From assembly GCF_006542665.1 (NCBI RefSeq), contig NZ_AP019735.1:2604001-2668000 (forward strand): a DNA stretch of 64,000 nt, in the 5' to 3' direction. Under the pieces are notes generated by a model. That model did no database searches. It had not been told where the DNA came from and worked only from the letters and a program-made list of their open reading frames with translations. Each line of letters starts with the position of its first letter. Within the stretch, counting starts at the first letter, position 1. Source of the DNA: Alistipes communis. Lineage in GTDB: Bacteria > Bacteroidota > Bacteroidia > Bacteroidales > Rikenellaceae. The position numbers and the translations under genes are program-made. Of the stretch, positions 34,301 through 42,404 are shown piece after piece.

Positions 34301-36784
34301 ATGACACCGTTGAAAATCGCCCCGCTGCCCGGATGCACTCCCGGGACGGCCGAAAAGATCGACGCACTCAACCGCAAACTCGGATCGTTCATCCACGCGC
34401 CGCTCAATCTCAAGGAGATACTGCGCATGGAGCCGTTTGCCGCCGATGGGGAGGTGGTGCGGGCTGTTGCGGCCTCGCTCGATGACTACGCCATCCTCCC
34501 GACCTCGCCCGAGGAGCGCGAACGCCAACGCACGACGGGTCTGCCGAAGGATTACGACATCGTGGGGTTCTGGTACTGTGTGGCACTTCTCGCCCTTTCG
34601 GCAGAGCCGGAGGCCGTGCGTTATCTGCTCGTGCTGGCGCGCATGCTGATGGTCGAGGATCCCGCGGAGCTGTTCCTGCTGCGGCGCATCGTCCGCCTGC
34701 TGGAGGGATTCCCGTTTCCCCACCTGCAGGAACTCAGAGGCCGGATCGAAGCCTTCTACGACACCGTTACACACCAGTTGGAAGCCTTCCGGTGGCTGGA
34801 GGCCGCCGGGATTCCGTGGCCCGAGTCATACGAATGGGAGGTCATCGCGCAGTTCTCCTCCGACGGCGAGCCCTATGCCGACCCGGCGGCCCCGAAGGAG
34901 GAGCGGCGCCGGCGCGTGGTGCTGACGCTCCGGCTGAACAGCCCCCGCAGCCTCTACGGCAGCTGCCGCCAGCACAACAGCTTCGAGATCTCGCTCCGCA
35001 ACGACGACAACACGACGCGTGGCCTATGGAACGAAGGCCACGGCGATCTGTTCATCGACGACCGCCCCGTGATGCAGCACCGGATGTTCACGCCGTTGCA
35101 GCTCCCGGAGCTGTTCGACGCGCTCGAAGGGTTCGGCATCCGGCTGGTGCGCAAACCCGTGATGGTCTACACAAGCCAGGGAATTCGGAATGCCCATGTG
35201 AAGGTATTTCAGATGCTCGAAAATCAGCTCGGACATGACCCTACGGCGATCGGAGAGGTCGCAGAGGCGCCGGGCTTGCCGAAGGCGGCGGACGCTACGG
35301 ACGCTACGGACGGTACATTGGCAGGAAAAAGCCAATTCCCGGAGGTCGAGCAGGCCGTAGAAGAGGCGCTGGACCTGCTCAAATACGATGGGGACGTGAA
35401 CGACTCGCTGGCTGAGATGCGTAAAAAATGGGGCGAAGGGATTTCGGTGCTGCATGAAGCCCGATTCGACGAGATCGGGGTGCAATATGCCTGCCGCTCG
35501 CACGAAGAGGGACTTGCTGCTCTCGGGCAGGAGCTGACCTGCCACGGATACCGGCTCTACGACCTCGACGGCGACGATATCTACCTCCTCACGTTGCAAC
35601 CGGAGGCTCACGCTACGGATTTCGAAAAGGCTTGCGGAAAGGCGGGTCAATATTGTCGGCAGTTGAAGCAGCCGGGGCGCGCACCGGGCACTCCGGTCCG
35701 CGAAATCGACCCCGGGCGCACGATGCCCTGCGAAGAGGTACCGTGGCCCGATGATGCCGACTACATGCTCGACTCGCTGGCCGGCGACTTCTGCAGCGGG
35801 CGGTGGAAAAGCCGTGATGCGGAGCAGTGGCAGGGGAATTTCGTCGCCGATCTCCGCCAGCGTCCGTTGCAACCGGTCAAGGTGCGTTGGAACCGGTTTT
35901 GCTGCCTGACCTACTCCCCGGAGATGGATTTCTATGCGGCGTTTTACTACATTCCACCCATGCAGTGCTGGATGCTTCTCGGGGGCAAGAATCCCCTGGA
36001 AGCGAACAGTTGGAAGCGGCTGTGCGACCTGCCGAAACAGGAATCGCCCTTTCTTTTCTTCGACCAGCGTCCCCGATGGTTCGGCCGTTATCTCTGCTTC
36101 GGCGACCGGCAGAGCGCCACGATCCTCACGATGAATCCGCAGGGAGTGGAGCGCGTCCAGCGTTTTCCCCTGCCCAAGGCGCAGCACCCTTGCAGGTTCG
36201 CCTGCGACGGACTCGGACGCATCCTCCTTGCACACGACGAAGAGACCTATTGTTTCGAAAACGGCTCGCTCTCACCGCTGGGCTTCCACATATTGAGCGG
36301 CGACGGGTTCAACGGCTCCATCCCTGTTCCCGAAACCGGCCGCCTGGTGATGTGCGGCTTCTCGGACCGGGAGGTGGTTGCCCGGCTGCTGGAACTCGAC
36401 ATCGACACGCGCCGCTGCCGGGCCACCCGTATGCAGAATGTGGATCCCTGGTCGGTTCTTCTCCCGTTTGGAGAAGATTGGGTACTGGTCAAAGGCGCAT
36501 GCGACTCAATGCGGCTGGATTTCGCCCGACTCTGGAACCGCACAACCGGGGAAGTGCTGCGCATCCGTCCCGGGATGTTCGGCAGCGAAAAACTCGAACA
36601 CATCGGACGGCTGAGCGACAGCCGCGTGGTGTTGACCACACTTCGCTCCCATGTGGGACAAGTCGTGCACTTTCCCGCGGATTTCTGGAATTTCCTCCGC
36701 TCGGCCAGTCGTCCGCAAACGCTGGAGCCGATGCAACCCTGCGAAGCACTCTATCCCGACATTCCGCTTACACAACCCGAGTAA
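34301..36784 (+). CDS. 827-residue protein of unknown function, last gene of the run
   Basis: A large cytoplasmic protein in three visible parts. An alpha-helical region (about 1-260) holds YDIVGFWYCVALLALSAEPE. A middle domain (about 340-440) follows a short DATDATDGT linker encoded by a 9-bp repeat. The C-terminal half (about 460-827) is rich in beta strands with Trp/Asp pairs every 40-50 residues, suggesting a beta-propeller. No catalytic motif was found. The start is at the ATG at 34301; a TTG 16 codons earlier is less likely. A G9 run follows directly after the stop codon (36785-36793). Confidence 0.7.
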   Translation: MTPLKIAPLPGCTPGTAEKIDALNRKLGSFIHAPLNLKEILRMEPFAADGEVVRAVAASLDDYAILPTSPEERERQRTTGLPKDYDIVGFWYCVALLALSAEPEAVRYLLVLARMLMVEDPAELFLLRRIVRLLEGFPFPHLQELRGRIEAFYDTVTHQLEAFRWLEAAGIPWPESYEWEVIAQFSSDGEPYADPAAPKEERRRRVVLTLRLNSPRSLYGSCRQHNSFEISLRNDDNTTRGLWNEGHGDLFIDDRPVMQHRMFTPLQLPELFDALEGFGIRLVRKPVMVYTSQGIRNAHVKVFQMLENQLGHDPTAIGEVAEAPGLPKAADATDATDGTLAGKSQFPEVEQAVEEALDLLKYDGDVNDSLAEMRKKWGEGISVLHEARFDEIGVQYACRSHEEGLAALGQELTCHGYRLYDLDGDDIYLLTLQPEAHATDFEKACGKAGQYCRQLKQPGRAPGTPVREIDPGRTMPCEEVPWPDDADYMLDSLAGDFCSGRWKSRDAEQWQGNFVADLRQRPLQPVKVRWNRFCCLTYSPEMDFYAAFYYIPPMQCWMLLGGKNPLEANSWKRLCDLPKQESPFLFFDQRPRWFGRYLCFGDRQSATILTMNPQGVERVQRFPLPKAQHPCRFACDGLGRILLAHDEETYCFENGSLSPLGFHILSGDGFNGSIPVPETGRLVMCGFSDREVVARLLELDIDTRRCRATRMQNVDPWSVLLPFGEDWVLVKGACDSMRLDFARLWNRTTGEVLRIRPGMFGSEKLEHIGRLSDSRVVLTTLRSHVGQVVHFPADFWNFLRSASRPQTLEPMQPCEALYPDIPLTQPE

Positions 36785-37059
36785 GGGGGGGGGAGAAATC
36801 GCTGTTCAACCCTTTCCTATGAACTGGTTTGATTTTCTGGTAAGTTTTTCTCGCTTTATTTGTCTCTCTCTAGTATAATATTCCCCACTACTACCTTGGC
36901 TACGATATCGTTTTATATTTGTGAAAGATAACATCTAACTACAGAACTATTTAGACAAACAGGTAGCATAGGCTACAAAATGCCAGTACGATAAGCAATA
37001 CAAACTGTCTGAAATCGTCAGGAGCTATGATCTGATTATGATAAAAACAGATGGACTTA
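36785..37059. other. 275-bp junction from GC-rich to AT-rich DNA
   Basis: Begins with G9, then composition drops abruptly to AT-rich from about 36840. No gene or clear terminator is supported. It marks a module boundary inside the element. Confidence 0.6.
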
Positions 37060-38442
37060 TTAATAAAGAGGTTTACCTGTAAGTTCTTGATATAAATTTA
37101 ATGCATATGTATCTGTCATACCACTTACATAATCTGTTATCAACATGAATTTTTTATAATTATCTGTAGGAAACTCTTCTCCTTCATTGCAGGCCTTATC
37201 GATATAATTTTTTGAAATGAGGGAATATATTTTGAACTCTTTTGATTTCCGATTGAGTTTCCCATTCAGACATATTTCCTTAGAGAATAAAGCATTATAA
37301 AAAGTATTAAGTAAATACGATAAGACCTCCTGCCCTAATAATTCACACTTTAATACTTTAATATTTGAAAAATTATATACACTTAACTCTTTGAATACAT
37401 CTCGTAATTTACTGGCTTCAGACACTTTAAGTATTTCAGAATCAAAATCACCTTCAATAATCTCATTTATCCTTCTATTATACTCCTTGGTCGTTTTTAT
37501 CAACATTTTACTTTGGCATTTTATTCTAAGCAATCGAACATATAAATCCATGTTAGATTCATACTTTTTTAGTCCGACCAATTCTCCCGGACAATCATGA
37601 GTCGAAAAAGTTCGCTTAATACGGTCTAATGTTATTATTCCGAGTTTATGCCCATCCTCAATATCAGAAACAGAATATGCTATATCATCTGCAGCTTCAA
37701 GCAAGAAAGTTAAAGGATGTCTGGTTTTTCCCTTCAAACCTAATGTTTCTATTATCCTATTATAATCTTCTTTTTCTGATGTGAAATAGCCATATTTTTT
37801 CTGACTGTACTTGCCACCATCGGACATTTTTTTATTTCCTTCCAACGAAGAATATGGATATTTTATAATTGTAGCAAGAATGGGCATTGTAAGATTATAA
37901 GAAAAATTATCATGCGCCAATCCTAATTTACGCAAGATTCTAAACCCCTGTACATTACCATCAAAATTTAAGAAATCTGCTTGTTGTTCATCCGTCAAAG
38001 AATCAAACGCATTTTTTATTAAATTATCATCAGAAAAGCTCTTGATTTTTTGAAAATATGATTTAATAATTTCTTCACCAAAATGGCCAAAAGGAGGATT
38101 GCCTATATCATGGATAAGACCTGCTACTTCCAATATGGTCGGGATATACCCGATTTCTGTCTCAGTAATTATTTTCTTTTTCAATAGATGCTTTTCTACT
38201 CCTAACCCTAAACCTCTAGCAAAACATGCAACTTCCAATGAATGTGTTAATCTAGTTCGTATAAAATCACTACGTTCTAATGGAAATACTTGTGCTTTAT
38301 CCTGTAATCTGCGGAAATGGGAAGATAGAACTATTCTTGAATAATCACTATCAAATGGATTACGTCCATCTGTTGGATCCTTTTTTACGCTTGATTCCCT
38401 AAAACGAATAGGGGAAATCATTTTAATAAAATTAGCTCTCAT
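37060..38442 (-). CDS. dGTPase-like HD-domain phosphohydrolase
   Basis: A 460-residue protein of the deoxyguanosine triphosphate triphosphohydrolase-like family. The HD metal site is visible: His67 (RLTHSLEV), His111-Asp112 (LIHDIGNPPFGHFGE), with the later Asp in AADDIAYSVSDIEDG. Such enzymes split dNTPs to nucleoside and triphosphate, and some dGTPases defend against phage by draining dNTPs. Here it lies 30 bp downstream of an RloC-like nuclease gene on the same strand, in an AT-rich cassette with abiH, which favours a defence role over housekeeping. The coding sequence is far more AT-rich than its neighbours, a sign of transfer. Confidence 0.85.
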   Translation of the reverse strand: MRANFIKMISPIRFRESSVKKDPTDGRNPFDSDYSRIVLSSHFRRLQDKAQVFPLERSDFIRTRLTHSLEVACFARGLGLGVEKHLLKKKIITETEIGYIPTILEVAGLIHDIGNPPFGHFGEEIIKSYFQKIKSFSDDNLIKNAFDSLTDEQQADFLNFDGNVQGFRILRKLGLAHDNFSYNLTMPILATIIKYPYSSLEGNKKMSDGGKYSQKKYGYFTSEKEDYNRIIETLGLKGKTRHPLTFLLEAADDIAYSVSDIEDGHKLGIITLDRIKRTFSTHDCPGELVGLKKYESNMDLYVRLLRIKCQSKMLIKTTKEYNRRINEIIEGDFDSEILKVSEASKLRDVFKELSVYNFSNIKVLKCELLGQEVLSYLLNTFYNALFSKEICLNGKLNRKSKEFKIYSLISKNYIDKACNEGEEFPTDNYKKFMLITDYVSGMTDTYALNLYQELTGKPLY

Positions 38443-38472
38443 TTTATGCGGTATAAATTATTGCAATATTAT

Positions 38473-40986
38473 TCAATCAATAATTTTTCTCTTGTCAAAC
38501 TCCTCAATCCACGCCAATAATTCATTAACATCATTAGATATATCGTCGGGTAAAGGTAATTCAACGGGTGCTTCTAATGGCTGACTATGCTCATAAAAAG
38601 AATATTTTGTCATAAATTTATCAATCATCTCGCAATCATGCTTATTTATTTTTGCAAGAGAACTAACTTTTCCCATTGTGTTTACAGCTCTACGATATCG
38701 CTGAACAACATCTCCTAATAGATGATATTCAACAGTTCGTTCTATTAAAATGCGAAAGTCACTACATATCATTTTTGCGTGTAAATAATATTCTTCTGCT
38801 CCATTTTCGTTTAGGACTTTTTTGGCTCTAACAAGTTTGTTATTTAAGATATCTTTGAGTGCATTCTTTGGAGATTTTGCAGACATTGGAAGTTCTCCTA
38901 TTTCGCCAGTACCCCACGACTCTCTCCTTATTCCAAGCGTTTTTATATTGTCACAGGCATCATTCAATTGGCACAATAGACTCAGTCGATGCGTGAAAAC
39001 GATGACTTGCTGGCTCTTGCTTAGTTCAACCAATCGTTTAACTGTTTTTTCCTCGTATGTTTGATCGAGAGATGAAATAGGATCATCAAACACAAACGGA
39101 TTAGCATAATTCCCTCCCGTAACATCTGCTAAGAAAGCAGCAAGAGATATAATGCGAGCCTCTCCTTCGCTTAAAATGTTCTCAGGATTATTATGAGTTG
39201 CATTAGCAATCTTGAGTACATGTTTAGTTGTACCTTTATTAATTTGTTTTACAAACTCTACTTGAATGTTTCCAGCGCCCAATTTATCTAACTCCTCATT
39301 AAATCGTTTTACAAAACTTTGAGTAATGACTAAATCTCCTATTTCATTTGCTTTGGTTGTGATTCCTCGTGTATTGGTTTGCGAAATCCATTGATCATAT
39401 CTTATGACATTCATCTGACGAGATTGCTCGATTTTTATAGCTTCATATTGTTCAAAAGCCCATTTTTGAGCTTTTAATTCCAATAATTGTTTTGCTGCAG
39501 CATCTCTGTCAAATAATTTTGTATCATTTTCATACTCTGCAGCTGTAACTTCATATCGTCGGCTTTTTTCTTTCAGAGCAGACAAAGCAATTTGCGCGTC
39601 GTTATAAATATTGAGTAATGGGCGTTTTAAACGAATCGCTTCCCCATTATTATATATTTGAATCCATATATTAAATATTTGCTTTCCCCAGTCTCTATCT
39701 AATCCAGCAGATATACATCTGTCAATAATCTGGTCTTCGGTAAAATCCTTTGGTAAGGAATTAATACGATCATTATATCGTTTTTTTGCATCAGTTGCTA
39801 TTTGTGACAACTCATTGGTTATGAATGTATCAAAATTTTGCAATCGAGTTTTCGTTTCCTCATCTAATATTTGATGGCACAATACACATCTATCATGCTG
39901 ATACAACTTTTTATCGTCTAGGTATGCGTCTTTTTGAGAATACTCTTTTGCTGCAGACCATAGTAATTTCCAAGATTCGGTTCCAACGCCCTCTAATTTA
40001 GAGCTATTACTTAACACCTTAGCCGCGTCAAGAACTGCTTGTTCTTTTGTCGATAAGTCAGACGCTAAAGCATCTATCTCTTTTTTACTTTGTGGAGAAA
40101 CTTTTATTAGATCATCTTCAATATCTTTAATTAGTAGGCCAATCTTACGTTTTTTTTCTCGTAACTCTACAACAGCCTTTTTAAGATCTGCTTCTTTTAA
40201 TTTTTGATCAAGTTCTGATAATCTATTCTCGTCTTCTCCAGCCCAGACAAACTTTGATAAGTCTAACTTTTTAGACAGATATACATTCTTTACATAGTTG
40301 GTTTCGGATAATTCATGTGGCGGTACCGGTAGTTTTGGAATTAATTGATCTTTTTGAGTAGTCAAATGTTCCTTAATAATGTCATGATACCTTGAAAAAG
40401 AAGAAAAGAATGCTACAATAGGAGGAATGTATGAAACAGAGTTCGCTTCATTCAAATATGAGGTACCTGTGTCAGAATCAAAAATATCGACAGATCTTAA
40501 TGATTCTATAGCGCCATCATTCACAGACCAAAAACATTGTTCCACTTGCTCTCCTCTTTTATAAGATATGGTGCATTTACCGATACTGACATTGGGTTTA
40601 TATATATTCCCAATGAGATCTCGTGTATGTGGCTTTCCGCATACTTTTTTTAAAATTCTTGTATAACCGGATTTACCTGTTCCATTCTTGCCATAAATCA
40701 CGGTTAATCCTTTTTCCGCAAATTTCAGAGCATTTCGAGGAGATAGATATTCAATATTTTCTATGGAATCTATAGACAATAATACTATCGATTCTCCATT
40801 AATTGATATACCAATATTAGGGAAAACTTTATCTTCAAATTGTTTCTCCTCTTTCAACATTGACACAATTTCATCAATATCGCTATTCTCTAATTTCTCT
40901 TTAATTAAAAGCCGATAGGCTAATTCACACTGCCATCCTTTTAATGTTTTCACCCAATTGATAACTTTTTGTTGGAGATTTTCCAT
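38473..40986 (-). CDS. RloC/PrrC-like AAA ATPase with HEPN-type nuclease motif
   Basis: An 837-residue SMC/ABC-type ATPase of the AAA_13 group. Walker A GKNGTGKS is at 99-106, the ABC signature LSEGEA at 605-610, and Walker B VFDDPISSLD at 632-641. Between them is a long charged coiled-coil region with a CVLC pair at 367-370, matching the zinc hook of RloC. Near the C-terminus, Arg750 and His755 (RTVEYH) fit the R-x4-H motif of HEPN ribonucleases, as in the PrrC/RloC anticodon nucleases. It is likely a DNA-damage- or phage-sensing nuclease that cuts tRNA. It appears to be cotranscribed with the dGTPase-like gene. Confidence 0.82.
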   Translation of the reverse strand: MENLQQKVINWVKTLKGWQCELAYRLLIKEKLENSDIDEIVSMLKEEKQFEDKVFPNIGISINGESIVLLSIDSIENIEYLSPRNALKFAEKGLTVIYGKNGTGKSGYTRILKKVCGKPHTRDLIGNIYKPNVSIGKCTISYKRGEQVEQCFWSVNDGAIESLRSVDIFDSDTGTSYLNEANSVSYIPPIVAFFSSFSRYHDIIKEHLTTQKDQLIPKLPVPPHELSETNYVKNVYLSKKLDLSKFVWAGEDENRLSELDQKLKEADLKKAVVELREKKRKIGLLIKDIEDDLIKVSPQSKKEIDALASDLSTKEQAVLDAAKVLSNSSKLEGVGTESWKLLWSAAKEYSQKDAYLDDKKLYQHDRCVLCHQILDEETKTRLQNFDTFITNELSQIATDAKKRYNDRINSLPKDFTEDQIIDRCISAGLDRDWGKQIFNIWIQIYNNGEAIRLKRPLLNIYNDAQIALSALKEKSRRYEVTAAEYENDTKLFDRDAAAKQLLELKAQKWAFEQYEAIKIEQSRQMNVIRYDQWISQTNTRGITTKANEIGDLVITQSFVKRFNEELDKLGAGNIQVEFVKQINKGTTKHVLKIANATHNNPENILSEGEARIISLAAFLADVTGGNYANPFVFDDPISSLDQTYEEKTVKRLVELSKSQQVIVFTHRLSLLCQLNDACDNIKTLGIRRESWGTGEIGELPMSAKSPKNALKDILNNKLVRAKKVLNENGAEEYYLHAKMICSDFRILIERTVEYHLLGDVVQRYRRAVNTMGKVSSLAKINKHDCEMIDKFMTKYSFYEHSQPLEAPVELPLPDDISNDVNELLAWIEEFDKRKIID

Positions 40987-41173
40987 ATTTCTCTATGACT
41001 TAAAATAATATTATAAAGATAATCATTTTAAGTAAGAATATCCAATTTATTATTATATTGTCATATCAGAAGAAATACGATAAATATTTATGATTCTGTC
41101 ATTTTATTGAAGTTATAGACAAAATACAATTAGGGAATTGCATATATTTGTATTATTCGAACTAAACATCTAA

Positions 41174-41260
41174 ATGGAACATAAATTCGTTAAGGTCATT
41201 CTCAAACGACAGAATGGATACTTGGTTATTAAATCATTGGTTATCATACATAATAACTAA
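41174..41260 (+). CDS. Possible 28-residue peptide before abiH
   Basis: A short frame beginning MEHKFVKVILKRQNGYLVIK, 24 bp after a perfect -7 box (TATATTTG, 41143-41150) and ending 60 bp before abiH. It is basic and hydrophobic. It may be a leader peptide, a small toxin/antitoxin-like product, or chance. Confidence 0.25.
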   Translation: MEHKFVKVILKRQNGYLVIKSLVIIHNN

Positions 41261-41291
41261 TTCCTATTGATCAATTATTTTTATTAGAACT

Positions 41292-41299
41292 TATATTTG
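41292..41299 (+). promoter_or_regulatory. -7 box (TATATTTG) of abiH
   Basis: A perfect TAnnTTTG box 22 bp before the ATG at 41321. It contains the TTG of a longer reading frame, which therefore cannot be the start. Confidence 0.65.
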
Positions 41300-41320
41300 A
41301 ATAAACCTCCAATAATAGAA

Positions 41321-42301
41321 ATGAATATACTTTACATCTTTGGTAATGGCTTTGACAAAGCACAAGGGATGGCAACCAGTTATCCTGAGTTTTATAAATA
41401 TCTGCAGGAGCATGTAACAAGTGGCAGCAATTTATTAAATCGGATGAAAGTTGAAATAACTGAAGATCGAAAGTTGTGGTCCGATATGGAAGAACGTTTA
41501 GGTGCTTTTACAGATGTATCTAACAACGCTGATGAATTTTACGATTTCTATTTTGAATTGAACGAACATCTTCAAAGTTATCTAACAAAAGAGAATGAGA
41601 AGTTTTTACCAACAGATAAACTTAAGACAAAATTTCAGGACGATTTTATTAAAATCAGTAAATATCTGGGAGCATTAGATAAAGATCGGTTTAATAGGTT
41701 TATAAAGAAACACAATTTTTCTTCCAAAGATATTTCTGTTATTACGCTAAATTATACAAATACTCTCGAAAAGATATTAAACCTCAGTAGTGGCGCAACA
41801 ACCAAAGGTTTTGATAGTAGTAATACATTACGTAATCTTATCCACGTTCATGGGATATTGGGCCAATCTATCATCATAGGAGTCGACAATGAAACTCAAA
41901 TTAAAAATGAAGAGTTCAAAAAAAATGACGACATTAAAGATTTGATGATAAAAGAACAATCGAATCTGGTGATGAAAGAAACAAGGCATATACAATGCGA
42001 GACTTTAATTAATAATGCGAATGTAATTATATTGTTTGGAGTCTCACTTGGGGATACTGATGCCCGGTGGTGGAAGATAATAGGGAATAATCTTGTTAAC
42101 AGAACGAATATAGCTATTATTCAACATCTGTATGAACCTAATGCGATTCGTCGCACACAATTACAGAAACGAGGACGTTTGGAACGAGAACAACAAAAAT
42201 GCTTTATGCAGAAAATGAGAATAGAAGAAAAAAACTGGTCTGAGGATTTAACTGGCAGATTGTTTTTCACAGTAAATGAACCTACATTCATTTTAAAATA
42301 A
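41321..42301 (+). CDS. AbiH-like abortive-infection protein
   Basis: A 326-residue protein of the AbiH family. The N-terminus MNILYIFGNGFDKAQGMATS carries the family's glycine-rich start GNGFD (8-12). Later conserved parts are VITLNYTNTLEK (near 140), HVHGILG (near 178), and a C-terminal NVIILFGVSLGDTDARWWK (near 232). AbiH proteins stop phage growth by abortive infection through an unknown mechanism. It is divergent from the RloC-like gene and AT-rich like it, and probably belongs to the same defence cassette. It has its own promoter and terminator. Confidence 0.85.
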   Translation: MNILYIFGNGFDKAQGMATSYPEFYKYLQEHVTSGSNLLNRMKVEITEDRKLWSDMEERLGAFTDVSNNADEFYDFYFELNEHLQSYLTKENEKFLPTDKLKTKFQDDFIKISKYLGALDKDRFNRFIKKHNFSSKDISVITLNYTNTLEKILNLSSGATTKGFDSSNTLRNLIHVHGILGQSIIIGVDNETQIKNEEFKKNDDIKDLMIKEQSNLVMKETRHIQCETLINNANVIILFGVSLGDTDARWWKIIGNNLVNRTNIAIIQHLYEPNAIRRTQLQKRGRLEREQQKCFMQKMRIEEKNWSEDLTGRLFFTVNEPTFILK

Positions 42302-42355
42302 TTATATAGGCCATATAAATAGTTCTGTATCAACAATACTAATAATTTCCATCAA

Positions 42356-42396
42356 AATCCTCCGATGAAACACAATCAACAGTTTATCGGAGGATT
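42356..42396. terminator. Bidirectional terminator between abiH and the relaxase gene
   Basis: The arms AATCCTCCGAT and ATCGGAGGATT are perfect, extended by AAAC/GTTT with a one-base bulge, between convergent genes. Confidence 0.7.
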
Positions 42397-42404
42397 CTTA
42401 GAAT

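Larger units (their letters stand above)
40987..41320. other. 334-bp divergent AT-rich region
   Basis: Contains two plus-strand -7 boxes (41143-41150 and 41292-41299) and a possible 28-residue reading frame at 41174-41260. On the minus strand a near-consensus box (TATCTTTA) lies about 30 bp upstream of the RloC-like gene. Confidence 0.5.

Noticed and set aside
41297..41320. TTG start for abiH at 41297
   Set aside because: The TTG is part of the -7 box TATATTTG; the ATG at 41321 gives the normal AbiH N-terminus.
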